Positions 38,335 through 49,027 of a stretch of 64,000 nt of DNA are shown one piece after another. The translations under genes and the position numbers were made by a program. How positions within the stretch are numbered: position 1 is the stretch's first letter; each line of letters starts with the position of its first letter. The notes under the pieces were generated by a model. It had not been told where the DNA came from. It saw only the letters and a program-made list of their open reading frames with translations, and searched no databases. Where the stretch lies: positions 1,984,001-2,048,000 of the forward strand of contig NZ_CP136651.1 of assembly GCF_036784765.1 (NCBI RefSeq), written 5' to 3'. This DNA is from Novosphingobium sp. ZN18A2. GTDB lineage: Bacteria; Pseudomonadota; Alphaproteobacteria; Sphingomonadales; Sphingomonadaceae.

Positions 38335-40337
38335 TCCGCGGCCTCCGCGAAAGTCTCGCCATGCAGCAGTTCGGCCGAGCAGCGCTGCAGCGTCGGGCTA
38401 GCCCGGCAGATGGCGTTGGTAAGATAGCGGTCCTTGATCGGGTAGCCGATCGTGCCTTCGGCTTTCGCGTCCTTGGGCGCGGCGGGAAGCGCGCCATAGT
38501 TCGCCAGGCCTTCCGTGCCCAGCGCCGGAACCTCGGCGATCATCGCGGCGCGCAGTTCGTCAAAGCTGTCGAACCCGACAGAGACTCCCAGCGCATCCGC
38601 CATCGCGCGAAGGATGGTCCAGTCCTCGCGCGCGTCGCCCGGAGCGAAGATAGCCTTTTCGGCGTATTGCACGCGGCCTTCGGTGTTGACGTAAGTTCCG
38701 TCCTTCTCGGTGAAGGCGGAAGCCGGCAGCACCACGTCGGCCGCGTGTGCGCCCTTGTCGCCGTGGTGGCCGATATAAACGATCATGCTGTCCGCGAACT
38801 TCGTGAAGTCCACCTCGTCCGCACCCAGCGCGATCACCATCTTCGGCTTCGCCGCCACAAGGTCGGCAATGCCGCCCTTCTGCGCGTAACCCAGCATCAG
38901 GCCCCCCATGCGCGCGGCGGAGAAGTGGAGGACGTTGAAGCCGTTCCACCCGTCACGGACGAGCTTGAACTTCTCGGCAAAGGCCAGCCCTGCCTCGATG
39001 CCGCCCTTGGCGGCACCCGCGCCGCCAACGATGATCGCCGGGCGCTCAGCCGCCTTGAATGCATCGTTCACATCCTTGGGCAGCTTGCCCATCACTGCGA
39101 TGTCGTCACCCAGGAAGGTGGCGGGATAGGTCGTCTCCCATTCGGGGCCGACCACAAACACTTTCGCGCCCTTCTTCACCGCCTTGCGGATGCGCACATT
39201 GACCAGCGCGGCCTCGTCGCGAACCTGGCTGCCCACGATCAGGATAGCGTCGGCGTTCTCGACTTCCGCGAACGTGGTGTTGAAGTTCACAGCGGCGAGG
39301 TTGGTGCAATCATAGGCCAGACCGGTCTGCCGACCTTCGAGAAGCTCGGACCCCAGCGCGTTCGCCAGTTTCTTCGCTGCGAACATCGTTTCGCAATCGA
39401 CGATGTCACCCGCGATCACCGCAACGGCCTTGCCGGGGTTGATCTTGCCGATGGCCGCGAATGCTTCCTGCCAGCTGGCCGCCTGCAACTTGCCGTCAAC
39501 GCGCAGCCACGGCTTGTCGAGACGGCGGCGGACAAGGCCATCCACGCAGAACCGGCCCTTGTCGGTAAGCCATTCCTCATTCACGTCATCGTTCACGCGC
39601 GGCAGGATGCGCAGCACCTCGCGCCCGCGGCTGTCGACACGGATGTTGGAGCCGACCGCGTCTGACACGTCTATCGAGAGCGTCTTCTTAAGCTCCCACG
39701 GACGCGCCTCGAACGCATAAGGACGCGACGTGAGCGCCCCGACCGGACAAAGGTCGATCACGTTCGCCGAAAGCTCGTGCGCGGCGGCCTGTTCCAGGTA
39801 GGTCGTGATCTGCATGTTCTCGCCGCGATAAAGCGCGCCGATCTCGTCCACGCCTGCGATCTCTTCGGAGAAACGCACGCAGCGGGTGCAGTGGATGCAG
39901 CGCGTCATCACCGTCTTGATGAGCGGCCCCATGTACTTCTCTGTCACCGCGCGCTTGTTCTCGTGATAGCGAGAGCCGCCGCGGCCATAGGCGATGGACT
40001 GATCCTGCAGGTCGCACTCGCCGCCCTGGTCGCAAATGGGGCAATCGAGCGGGTGGTTGATGAGCAGGAACTCCATCACCCCTTCGCGCGCCTTGCGGAC
40101 CATTTCACTGTCCGTGCGGATTTCCTGACCTTCGCTGGCGGGAAGCGCGCACGAAGCCTGCGGCTTGGGCGGCCCCGGCTTCACTTCGACCAGGCACATC
40201 CGGCAGTTGCCGGCGATACTGAGCCGTTCGTGATAGCAGAAACGGGGGATTTCCTTGCCGGCAAGCTCACACGCCTGCAGGACGGTAGCGCCCTGCGGAA
40301 CTTCGAGTTCAACGCCGTCGACTTTGACCTTTGGCAT
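38331..40337 (-). CDS. nuoG: NADH-quinone oxidoreductase subunit G
   Basis: Largest peripheral subunit of complex I, carrying several iron-sulfur clusters. 668 residues, the short alphaproteobacterial/mitochondrial-type form. It has an N-terminal 2Fe-2S domain (CYHERLSIAGNCRMCLVEV), the His/Cys cluster segment HPLDCPICDQGGECDLQD, CIHCTRCVRFSEEIAG, and a catalytically inactive molybdopterin-oxidoreductase-like remainder. ATG 40337 (MPKVKVDG) is chosen because it starts at the conserved first strand and overlaps the upstream gene stop by one base (TGATG). Confidence 0.97.
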   Translation of the reverse strand: MPKVKVDGVELEVPQGATVLQACELAGKEIPRFCYHERLSIAGNCRMCLVEVKPGPPKPQASCALPASEGQEIRTDSEMVRKAREGVMEFLLINHPLDCPICDQGGECDLQDQSIAYGRGGSRYHENKRAVTEKYMGPLIKTVMTRCIHCTRCVRFSEEIAGVDEIGALYRGENMQITTYLEQAAAHELSANVIDLCPVGALTSRPYAFEARPWELKKTLSIDVSDAVGSNIRVDSRGREVLRILPRVNDDVNEEWLTDKGRFCVDGLVRRRLDKPWLRVDGKLQAASWQEAFAAIGKINPGKAVAVIAGDIVDCETMFAAKKLANALGSELLEGRQTGLAYDCTNLAAVNFNTTFAEVENADAILIVGSQVRDEAALVNVRIRKAVKKGAKVFVVGPEWETTYPATFLGDDIAVMGKLPKDVNDAFKAAERPAIIVGGAGAAKGGIEAGLAFAEKFKLVRDGWNGFNVLHFSAARMGGLMLGYAQKGGIADLVAAKPKMVIALGADEVDFTKFADSMIVYIGHHGDKGAHAADVVLPASAFTEKDGTYVNTEGRVQYAEKAIFAPGDAREDWTILRAMADALGVSVGFDSFDELRAAMIAEVPALGTEGLANYGALPAAPKDAKAEGTIGYPIKDRYLTNAICRASPTLQRCSAELLHGETFAEAAE

Positions 40338-41079
40338 CAGGGCTGGCCTGTATAGCTGGGGGCAGTCGGCGCGACGAAGCGTTGCCACATCCCTTCGGCG
40401 GCAAAACTACGCACGCTCTGCGCGGTGAATGAGAGAGTTTGACCTTTCGGCAGGCATTTGCCCAATGCCGGTGCAAGCGCGCGCGCAGCCGTGTCTTCAT
40501 CAATCGAAGCGGGCTTCGTGCGCAGCAAGGCATCGGCACCAGCCGGATCAGTCATCGCGATGCAATCCTCAAACTGCGCAAGTCCGCGTGCAATGGGAAG
40601 ATCATCACCTGTTGCGACGAATGTGCGAGCCGGCACGACGGAGTCAGGAGGTGGCGCTATATAAGTGCGCCGGTTGGCAAGATATGCTTGTTCGGCCAGC
40701 AAGCCCCTCATCGCTGACTGAGAGGTCGAAAGGCCCCTCTCCTTCGTCGCACCTATCATGGTGTCACCTAGGCAATAGTCGACAACAAGAAAAGTGCCGA
40801 TATTATGGCTGCCTTTCGGCTTAACGTAAGACTTGTCGTCGCTATTCCGCAGGTACCAATCGGTACGTTGCGGAACGCTCTTCTGTACGCAGAGCGCAAC
40901 ATAATTGACGAGTTCGCGTCGCTGCGCTTCGTCAAGGCTATTCGGCTTCTGCTTGAAGCGCGTTCCGATCTGCGATTCCGGATTGAGCGGATGCTGCTCG
41001 TCATGCGCGAGGGCGGGTGCACTGGAAATCAGGCAGCATGCCCCAGTTGCAATCAGAGCCGGTCGGGCCAACGAATGTC

Positions 41080-41083
<4 letters not shown>
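40337..41083 (-). CDS. Exported two-repeat protein of unknown function inside the nuo operon
   Basis: 248 residues from GTG 41083, which shares GTGA with the nuoF stop; its own stop overlaps the nuoG start. Residues 1-27 form a signal peptide ending APALAHD. The mature part looks like two repeats of about 70 residues, each with two cysteines: Cys 65/Cys 104 in the first (spacing 39) and Cys 174/Cys 210 in the second (spacing 36). Each repeat ends with an [11 protein letters not shown]- or [11 protein letters not shown]-like helix. This predicts a periplasmic disulfide-bonded helical protein. It is not a known complex I subunit, yet it is translated in register with NuoF and NuoG. Confidence 0.75.
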
Positions 41084-42370
<1,287 letters not shown>

Positions 42371-42393
<23 letters not shown>

Positions 42394-42595
42394 TGAGGAT
42401 ACGACGATAGACGAAAGCCCAGATCACACCGCCCGCCAGCGCGGCGGGCACAACGCCCAGCCACTCTGCCTGTTCAAGCCAGCGGCCCTGCGTGGCCCGC
42501 GTGATAAGCGCGAAGATCGGCACGAAAGTGATCCCCCAGATCAGGCCGGTGCGCAGCGGATGCGCCTCAAGCTGGTCGAAGCCCGCCATTACCAT
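42371..42595 (-). CDS. Small membrane protein between nuoE and nuoF
   Basis: 74 residues from ATG 42595, or 72 from ATG 42589. Two hydrophobic segments are clear: [15 protein letters not shown] and [19 protein letters not shown], separated by a short charged stretch. It overlaps nuoE and nuoF at either end, so it is part of the operon and probably translated by coupling. It matches no complex I subunit I know. A role in assembly or membrane anchoring is possible but not shown. Confidence 0.65.
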
Positions 42596-43257
42596 TCACC
42601 CCGGTAATCGTGGTTTTCGGCGACCATGTCTTTCAATGTGGTGGGACCACCCAGCGGCTCCACGGTGTGACGTCCGGGTTCCTGCGTGCCCGGCTTGGGC
42701 GTTTCGCCCTTGGCCAGTGCGTCAAGCACCGCATCAAGCCGTTCCGGCGTCAGGTCTTCGTAGTTGTCGTCGTTGATCTGGACCATCGGCGCGGATGCGC
42801 AGTTGCCCATGCATTCCACCTCGGTCAGCGTCCACAGGCCGTCTCCGGTCGTGTGCCCCTTCTTCATGCCGCGCTTGTAACAGGCGTCCATGATGCCTTC
42901 CGACCCGCGCAGCATGCACGGCGTCGTACCGCAGACCTGCACGTGGAAGCGACCCACGGGCTGAATGTTGTACATGGTATAGAACGTCGCGACTTCGAGC
43001 ACGCGGATCACCGGCATGTCGAGATAGGTGGCGACGTACTCCATCACCGGCAGCGGCAACCAGCCCTGCGTGTTCGTTTCCGCGCCCACCTGGCGCTGCG
43101 CAAGGTCGAGCAGCGGCATCACCGCGCTGCGCTGGCGGCCTTCGGGATAGCGCGCGACGACCTCTTTCGCCTTGGCCGCGTTTTCCTTTGTCCAGGCGAA
43201 GTTGCCCCAGCGCGCGCGCAGTTCCGCGCTATCGGGTTCGGGATGACGATCGGCCAT
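42589..43257 (-). CDS. nuoE: NADH-quinone oxidoreductase subunit E
   Basis: 24 kDa-type thioredoxin-fold subunit with the N1a 2Fe-2S cluster. 222 residues from ATG 43257. Cluster ligands appear as CGTTPCMLRG and ECMGNCASAPMVQ. The region FYTMYNIQPVGRFHVQVCG is typical. A C-terminal extension of about 40 residues beyond the cluster domain fits alphaproteobacterial homologues. The start overlaps the upstream small-ORF stop by one base (TGATG). Confidence 0.97.
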   Translation of the reverse strand: MADRHPEPDSAELRARWGNFAWTKENAAKAKEVVARYPEGRQRSAVMPLLDLAQRQVGAETNTQGWLPLPVMEYVATYLDMPVIRVLEVATFYTMYNIQPVGRFHVQVCGTTPCMLRGSEGIMDACYKRGMKKGHTTGDGLWTLTEVECMGNCASAPMVQINDDNYEDLTPERLDAVLDALAKGETPKPGTQEPGRHTVEPLGGPTTLKDMVAENHDYRGEW

Positions 43258-43466
43258 CAGCGACCTCCCGCCCGGCGCGCGGCAATGCGGCGCCACTGCT
43301 GGTTCGCGAAGGTCGCGATCTCGTACCCGCCGATCCCGGTGATCATCATCGGCAGCCAGTCGGGCGTCTGCGCACCCAGAAAGACCATCGCGAAGAAGAC
43401 CGCCGCCAGCGCCAGTCCGGTGACGGAGGCGAGCACGGTCAATTGTTGCTGCGTATTGAAATTCAA
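43257..43466 (-). CDS. Small membrane protein between nuoD and nuoE
   Basis: 69 residues from TTG 43466, which shares TTGA with the nuoD stop, the same coupling style used elsewhere in the operon. Two hydrophobic segments ([22 protein letters not shown] and [15 protein letters not shown]) are followed by a basic tail [12 protein letters not shown]. No relation to classical complex I subunits is visible. Together with the 42371-42595 gene it makes a pair of tiny membrane proteins flanking nuoE. Confidence 0.6.
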   Translation of the reverse strand: MNFNTQQQLTVLASVTGLALAAVFFAMVFLGAQTPDWLPMMITGIGGYEIATFANQQWRRIAARRAGGR

Positions 43467-44677
43467 CGGTCGCACTCCCCGAACACCACGTCGATCGCGC
43501 CGAGAATGGCGGTCGCATCGGGCAGCATGTGGCCCTTGCTCATGAAGTCCATCGCCTGCAGGTGGCTGAACGCGGTTGGCCGGATCTTGCAGCGATACGG
43601 CTTGTTGGACCCGTCGCTGACCAGATAGACGCCGAACTCGCCCTTGGGGCTTTCGGTCGCGACATAGACCTCGCCCGCAGGGACATGGAAACCTTCGGTG
43701 TAGAGCTTGAAGTGATGGATCAGCGCTTCCATCGAACTCTTCATCTCGCCGCGCTTGGGCGGAACCACCTTGCGGTCGCTGCTCGCCACCGGCCCGTCGG
43801 GCATTTCGGCAAGGCACTGCTTCATGATCCTGGCCGACTGGCGCACTTCCTCCACACGAACCATGAACCGGTCATAGCAGTCGGAATTCGTGCCTACCGG
43901 GATCTCGAAGTCCATGCGGTCATAAACGTCGTAAGGCTGGCTCTTGCGAAGATCCCACGGAATGCCCGCGGCGCGGATCATTGGGCCGGAAAAGCCCCAG
44001 CGCATCGCGTCTTCGCGGCTGACGACGGCGATATCGACGTTGCGCTGCTTGAAGATGCGGTTGTCGATGACAAGGCTCATCGCGTCCTCGAACAGCTTCG
44101 GCAGACGCGTATCGAGCCAGTCGGCAATGTCCGTCAGCAGCTTCAGCGGCACGTCCTGGTGCACACCGCCGGGGCGGAACCACGCGGAGTGCATCCGCGC
44201 ACCCGAAGCCCGTTCGAAGAAGTTCAGGCAGTCTTCGCGAATTTCGAACAGCCACAGGTTCGGCGTCATCGCGCCCACGTCCATCACGTGGCTGCCGATG
44301 TTCAGCATGTGGTTGCAGATGCGCGTCAGCTCCGCGAACAGCACGCGAAGGTATTGTCCGCGCAGCGGAACCTCAAGGTTCAGCAGCTTCTCGATCGCCA
44401 GCACATAGCTGTGCTCCATGCCCAGCGGAGAGCAGTAATCGAGGCGGTCGAAGTATGGCAGCGCCTGCGTATAGGTCTTGTGCTCGATCAGCTTTTCAGT
44501 GCCCCGGTGAAGCAGGCCGACGTGCGGATCGATGCGTTCGATCACTTCGCCGTCCAGTTCCATCACCATGCGCAAAACGCCGTGCGCGGCCGGGTGCTGC
44601 GGTCCGAAATTGATCGTGTAATTGGTTACGACGTCGCCTTCGGTGGTCGGCGACTGTTCCAGCGAGAGGCCACTCAT
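43463..44677 (-). CDS. nuoD: NADH-quinone oxidoreductase subunit D
   Basis: 49 kDa subunit that forms the quinone-reduction site with NuoB. 404 residues. Conserved are [21 protein letters not shown] near residue 26, the [11 protein letters not shown] loop with the catalytic Tyr region, and [15 protein letters not shown]. The start overlaps the nuoC stop by four bases. Confidence 0.98.
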   Translation of the reverse strand: MSGLSLEQSPTTEGDVVTNYTINFGPQHPAAHGVLRMVMELDGEVIERIDPHVGLLHRGTEKLIEHKTYTQALPYFDRLDYCSPLGMEHSYVLAIEKLLNLEVPLRGQYLRVLFAELTRICNHMLNIGSHVMDVGAMTPNLWLFEIREDCLNFFERASGARMHSAWFRPGGVHQDVPLKLLTDIADWLDTRLPKLFEDAMSLVIDNRIFKQRNVDIAVVSREDAMRWGFSGPMIRAAGIPWDLRKSQPYDVYDRMDFEIPVGTNSDCYDRFMVRVEEVRQSARIMKQCLAEMPDGPVASSDRKVVPPKRGEMKSSMEALIHHFKLYTEGFHVPAGEVYVATESPKGEFGVYLVSDGSNKPYRCKIRPTAFSHLQAMDFMSKGHMLPDATAILGAIDVVFGECDR

Positions 44678-45513
44678 GCGCCGTCTCCGTCAGTCTTCTT
44701 CTTGCGGGCCGCGGGCTTCCTTGCCGGAGCCTTGGGCTTGGCCGCCCCTTCGGCCTTCTTCGCCGCCGGCTTTTTGGCCGCGGGCTTTTTCGCGAGCGCC
44801 TTCTTGGCAGGCGCCTTTTCCGCCGGCGCGGCATCCGCCTTGGCGGCGGGAGGCGGCGGAGGCGGAGGCGGTGGCGGCGGTGGCGGCGGGGCCGCTTCGG
44901 CCTTCTCGTCACCCGGCAGTACGTATTCCGCGCCTTCCCACGGGCTCATGAAGTCGAACGTGCGGAAATCCTGCGCCAGCTGCACCGGCTCATAGACCAC
45001 GCGCTTGTCCTCTTCGGAATAGCGCAGCTCGACATAGCCCGTCAGCGGGAAGTCCTTGCGCTGCGGGTGCCCTTCGAAGCCATAGTCGGTCAGGATGCGG
45101 CGCAGGTCCGTGTTGCCGGCGAAAAGCACGCCGTACATGTCGAACACCTCGCGCTCCAGCCAGCCCGCGTTGGGCCACAGCGTCGTCACGGTCGGCACCG
45201 GCGTATCTTCCGAAGCGTTGACCTTGCAAACGATGCGGTGGTTCTTGGTCAGCGACAGAAGCATGTAGACGACTTCGAAACGCTCTGCGCGCGCCGGGAA
45301 ATCGACCCCTGCGATCTCCATCATCATCTGGTATTCGTGATCGTCGCGCAGAAGGCGCAGCGCGTCCTCTATACGGTCGCGCACGACCGTCAGCACGATC
45401 TCGCCATGCTCTTCCTTCGCGGAGAGCAGCATATCGCCCAGAGCGGCGGAAAGCGCGTCTTTCACACCCTCGTTGGAGGACCACTTCGGCGCGGAGTGGA
45501 GAACTTCGGTCAT
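44674..45513 (-). CDS. nuoC: NADH-quinone oxidoreductase subunit C with polyproline/Lys-Ala tail
   Basis: 30 kDa subunit of complex I. Residues 1-205 are a normal NuoC, with [38 protein letters not shown] and [11 protein letters not shown]. The protein then continues with 14 consecutive prolines (about 209-222) and a strongly basic Lys/Ala/Pro segment to residue 279 that resembles histone H1 tails. Proline codons vary (CCG, CCT, CCA, CCC). Translating such a run normally needs EF-P. The tail could slow translation, bind nucleic acid or phospholipid, or tether a partner; none is shown. Confidence 0.95.
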   Translation of the reverse strand: MTEVLHSAPKWSSNEGVKDALSAALGDMLLSAKEEHGEIVLTVVRDRIEDALRLLRDDHEYQMMMEIAGVDFPARAERFEVVYMLLSLTKNHRIVCKVNASEDTPVPTVTTLWPNAGWLEREVFDMYGVLFAGNTDLRRILTDYGFEGHPQRKDFPLTGYVELRYSEEDKRVVYEPVQLAQDFRTFDFMSPWEGAEYVLPGDEKAEAAPPPPPPPPPPPPPPAAKADAAPAEKAPAKKALAKKPAAKKPAAKKAEGAAKPKAPARKPAARKKKTDGDGA

Positions 45514-45523
45514 GTGCCCCTCC

Positions 45524-46081
45524 TCAGCGCTCGAGCGTGCCGACGCGGCGGATCTTCCGCTGCAACTGCATCACGCCGTAAAGCAGCGCCTCCGCAGTCG
45601 GCGGGCAGCCGGGCACATAGATATCGACCGGCACGATCCGGTCACACCCGCGCACCACCGAGTAGCTGTAGTGGTAATAGCCGCCGCCGTTCGCGCACGA
45701 TCCCATGGAGATCACGTACTTGGGGTCGGACATCTGGTCATAGACCTTGCGCAGCGCCGGGGCCATCTTGTTGCACAGCGTGCCGGCGACGATCATCACG
45801 TCCGACTGGCGCGGACTGGCGCGCGGCGCGGCGCCGAAACGTTCCATGTCATAGCGCGGCATGTTCACGTGGATCATTTCAACCGCGCAGCAGGCGAGGC
45901 CGAAGGTCATCCACCACAGGCTTCCGGTGCGCGCCCACTGGAACAGTTCCTCGGTCGAGGTGACGAGAAAGCCCTTGTCCGAAACCTCGTTATTGAGGTC
46001 GGTGAAAAAGGCCTGGTCGGGCGGGGTAACGTCGCCGGCGCTGGCCAGCGGTTGCCCCTTGCTGTCGACGAGAGTGCTCAT
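45524..46081 (-). CDS. nuoB: NADH-quinone oxidoreductase subunit B
   Basis: 20 kDa subunit carrying cluster N2, the last electron carrier before quinone. 185 residues from ATG 46081 (ATGA overlap with nuoA). The Cys ligands are in [22 protein letters not shown] and [14 protein letters not shown]. An N-terminal extension of about 30 polar residues precedes the fold. Confidence 0.98.
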   Translation of the reverse strand: MSTLVDSKGQPLASAGDVTPPDQAFFTDLNNEVSDKGFLVTSTEELFQWARTGSLWWMTFGLACCAVEMIHVNMPRYDMERFGAAPRASPRQSDVMIVAGTLCNKMAPALRKVYDQMSDPKYVISMGSCANGGGYYHYSYSVVRGCDRIVPVDIYVPGCPPTAEALLYGVMQLQRKIRRVGTLER

Positions 46082-46452
46082 TCCCAGTCCAGAGCTCCCT
46101 TCTTCCATGCATAGATGAAGCCGATCACCAGTTCGAACAGGAAGACCATCATGGTCGTCCAGCCCGCCCAGCCCGTATCGCGCAGCGAAACGGCCCACGG
46201 AAACAGGAACGCGGCTTCCAGATCGAAGATGATGAACAGGATCGCCACGAGATAGAACCGAACGTCGAACTGGCTGCGCGGATCTTCGAACGCGGGAAAG
46301 CCGCATTCATATTCGCTCAGCTTGTCCGACGTCGGGTTGTGCGTCCCGGTCAGATAGGAAACCCCGATCGGCGCAAATACGAAGAAGGCCGAAAGGGCGA
46401 GAGCGATCCCGATAAAGATCAGGATCGGAAGATATTGTGACAGATCGACCAA
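46078..46452 (-). CDS. nuoA: NADH-quinone oxidoreductase subunit A
   Basis: Three-helix membrane subunit; first gene of the operon. 124 residues from TTG 46452 ([10 protein letters not shown]), chosen because it gives the normal family N-terminus; no ATG or GTG is available nearby. The conserved loop [35 protein letters not shown] is read as two blocks ([26 protein letters not shown]). The 166 bases upstream hold no promoter I can define with confidence. Confidence 0.95.
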   Translation of the reverse strand: MVDLSQYLPILIFIGIALALSAFFVFAPIGVSYLTGTHNPTSDKLSEYECGFPAFEDPRSQFDVRFYLVAILFIIFDLEAAFLFPWAVSLRDTGWAGWTTMMVFLFELVIGFIYAWKKGALDWE

Positions 46453-46618
46453 GAGCTGACTCGTCGTGGCTTGGGATGTGCCACGCGCCCTAGTCCCGCC
46501 TTTCGGGCGGCGCAAGTGGGTGCAAGTGCGAAATGCCGGTTTTAGCGGCTATTGCGAATGACTTGCAGAAACTCGACTGGTCGCACGCCCCGCTCGCGCT
46601 GCCTCTGTTACATGTGTG

Positions 46619-48049
46619 TCATTTCATCTGCGACTTGATCGTGCGTTGCGTCGCCTTGCCATAGGGCGGCCGCAACCCGGCCAGGGCGGCAATGTCGCGC
46701 TTCGGCTGGCGATAAACCGAACGGGCGTGGCTGAACGTGCGGAATCCCTCGACACCGTGATAGCTGCCCATTCCGGACGGTCCGACCCCGCCGAACGGCA
46801 AGTCGTCTATGGAGACGTGGAAGATCACGTCGTTCACCGTCACACCGCCCGAAATCGTGCGGTTCAGCACCGTTTCGCGTTCGCCTGCGTCTTCCCCGAA
46901 ATAGTACAGCCCCAGCGGCCGGTCATGCGCGTTCACATAATCGATCGCCTCGTCGATACCGCGATAGGTTTTCACCGGCAGGATCGGCCCGAAGATCTCG
47001 TCCTGCATCACTTTCATATCGTCGTTCACGCCGGTCAGGATGGTGAGCGGCATCTTGTTGCCGTTGGTGGTGGAAAAATCCTCGCCAGCCGGGTTCACCT
47101 CGATCGCTTCGGCACCCTTGGCCTTCGCATCGTCGATCAGGCCCTGCAGCCGCTCGCGGTGACGCCCGTTTATTACGGATGTGTAATCATCGTTGGAAAG
47201 CAGCGTGGGATACATCGACGAAACGCCCTGCACGACCGAATCGATGGCCTGCGCCTGCATCTCTTCGGGTACGAGCATGTAATCGGGCGCAAGGCATATC
47301 TGTCCGGCGTTCAGCATCTTGCCCAGCGCGACGCGTTCCCCCGCGCGCTTCACTTCGGCGCTGCGGCCGAAGATCGTCGGGCTTTTCCCGCCAAGCTCCA
47401 GCGTAACGGGGACAAGGTTGTCCGCCGCCGCATGAAGCACGTGCCTGCCGATGGACGTTGCCCCGGTGAACAGCAGGTGATCGAACGGCAGCGAGCAGAA
47501 ATCCTGCCCGGTCTGCGGCCCGCCGGTGACGACCGTCACTTCGTCCGCCGCGAAATAGCGCGCGAAGACATCCGCCATCAGCTGCGATGTGCGCTCGGTA
47601 AACTCGCTGGGCTTCAGCATCGCCCGGTTCCCCGCCGCGAATGCCTGCGCCAGCGGCGCCATCGTCAGCCCCACGGGAAAGTTCCAAGGGCTGACAATTC
47701 CGACAACGCCCTTCGGCTCATACCGCACTTCGGCCTTCGCGCCGAGCAGGCCGAGCGGAAAATTGGGCTTGCGCTTTTCCGCCTTCGCCCACTTCGCCAT
47801 GTGCTTCTGGCAATAGCGGACCGAGCCGACGGACGGCATGATATCGGTCATCATCGACTGTTCGTGGCTGCGGTGGCCGAAGTCCGCGCTCATCGCCCTG
47901 GCAAATTCCTCGCCGTGCGTCTTCATCATGGCAACGCACCGTTCCAGCCGGTCATTCCTGACGGCCAGCTCTTCCGGCCGGGCTGCCGTGAAGGCGGCGC
48001 GCTGCTGCTCAAGCGCGGCAAGCATCGTTTCGCGGCTGGTTTCCTGCAT
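46619..48049 (-). CDS. Coniferyl-aldehyde-dehydrogenase-type NAD(P)+ aldehyde dehydrogenase
   Basis: Oxidises an aldehyde, possibly aromatic, to the acid. 476 residues from ATG 48049 with an excellent AGGGGGAG ribosome-binding site. The catalytic Glu is in TLELGGKSP and the nucleophile Cys in NAGQICLAPDY. The ending DDLPFGGVGPSGMGSYHG and FRTFSHARSVY groups it with the CALDH/ALDH3-like branch. It is a monocistronic-looking gene upstream of, and on the same strand as, nuoA. The specific substrate is inferred from family resemblance only. Confidence 0.88.
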   Translation of the reverse strand: MQETSRETMLAALEQQRAAFTAARPEELAVRNDRLERCVAMMKTHGEEFARAMSADFGHRSHEQSMMTDIMPSVGSVRYCQKHMAKWAKAEKRKPNFPLGLLGAKAEVRYEPKGVVGIVSPWNFPVGLTMAPLAQAFAAGNRAMLKPSEFTERTSQLMADVFARYFAADEVTVVTGGPQTGQDFCSLPFDHLLFTGATSIGRHVLHAAADNLVPVTLELGGKSPTIFGRSAEVKRAGERVALGKMLNAGQICLAPDYMLVPEEMQAQAIDSVVQGVSSMYPTLLSNDDYTSVINGRHRERLQGLIDDAKAKGAEAIEVNPAGEDFSTTNGNKMPLTILTGVNDDMKVMQDEIFGPILPVKTYRGIDEAIDYVNAHDRPLGLYYFGEDAGERETVLNRTISGGVTVNDVIFHVSIDDLPFGGVGPSGMGSYHGVEGFRTFSHARSVYRQPKRDIAALAGLRPPYGKATQRTIKSQMK

Positions 48050-48087
48050 ACTCTCCCCCTTTTCATTATGTCCGTTCTGGCGGCAGT

Positions 48088-48879
48088 CTATCCGAACCCC
48101 TGCAGCACGAACAGTGGCCATGCGGCACAAGCCAGTAACGACCCCAGTGGCAGCACGGTGTCACCCGCCACCTCTCGCTTCATGGCCATCATCGCAACGG
48201 CGGCGAGTATCCCGGCGATGCTTGCGCCTAGCAGAACCTCGACAACGCCCAACGGTCCCAGCCAAAGCCCGATTGCGCCAAGCAGCGGCGGATCGCCGCG
48301 CCCCATTCCCTCAACGCCGCGCGTCCGTCGATAAGCGAAAGAGACTGCGGCAAGGATTCCCCAGCCCAGCACGCCGCCGGTCAGTGACGCGAACAGCCGC
48401 GCATGCATGTCTCCTGCCCAGCCAAGCCCCGCCACCGCGACAATACCACTCAAGGCCAGCGCTCCCACAAGGCGCATGGGCAGCCACAGGTGCTTGAGAT
48501 CGAGCAGGCCGAGCAGAAGCAGTTGCCAGCCCATCAGCATGGCGCACAGCGCCACAAGCGCATCCTCGGCGAAGATCCAGGGCAGCGCACCGATCAGCAA
48601 GCCCGCGACCTCTGCACCCGTTTGCCAGCGGTCTATCGATGCACCACAAGCGCGGCACTTCCCGCGCGAAAGCACGAACGAGACGATCGGCACCAGTTCC
48701 ACCGGAGCCAGAACTTTCCCGCAAGAATCGCACCGGGAACGGCCGAACACGACGGATGCCCCCTGCGGCATACGCACCAGCGCGGCGCCGATGAAACTCC
48801 CCATCAGGGCGCCCAGGATGCCGCCGCCTGCTATCATCACCCATTGCGGAACGAGCCATAGCGTGTCCGTTTGCAGCAA
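48088..48879 (-). CDS. Type IV prepilin peptidase / N-methyltransferase (A24 family)
   Basis: Inner-membrane aspartyl protease that cleaves and methylates prepilin-like proteins for type IV pili or type II secretion. The bifunctional form: an N-terminal cytoplasmic domain with two Cys pairs (C50/C53 and C75/C78) is followed by a multi-helix domain. Catalytic aspartates lie in LLGLLDLKHLWLP and GMGRGDPPLLGAIGLWLG, where the usual GxGD is retained. TTG 48879 (263 aa) is chosen because AAGGGGG lies 6 bases before it. No pilus or secretion genes are adjacent, so the substrate system is elsewhere. Confidence 0.88.
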   Translation of the reverse strand: MLQTDTLWLVPQWVMIAGGGILGALMGSFIGAALVRMPQGASVVFGRSRCDSCGKVLAPVELVPIVSFVLSRGKCRACGASIDRWQTGAEVAGLLIGALPWIFAEDALVALCAMLMGWQLLLLGLLDLKHLWLPMRLVGALALSGIVAVAGLGWAGDMHARLFASLTGGVLGWGILAAVSFAYRRTRGVEGMGRGDPPLLGAIGLWLGPLGVVEVLLGASIAGILAAVAMMAMKREVAGDTVLPLGSLLACAAWPLFVLQGFG

Positions 48880-49027
48880 GCCGCGCCCCCTTCCCGCCGG
48901 TCCGGTGCATTTTCGCCGTCCGGCAGCCCGATCCGACCAACGGTCGAATTGCAATTTGTGCGGTGCAGCAGTATGCGCTGCACCGAACCCAACCCTCATT
49001 TCCCTAGCACAGGAAGGCTCAGAGGCC

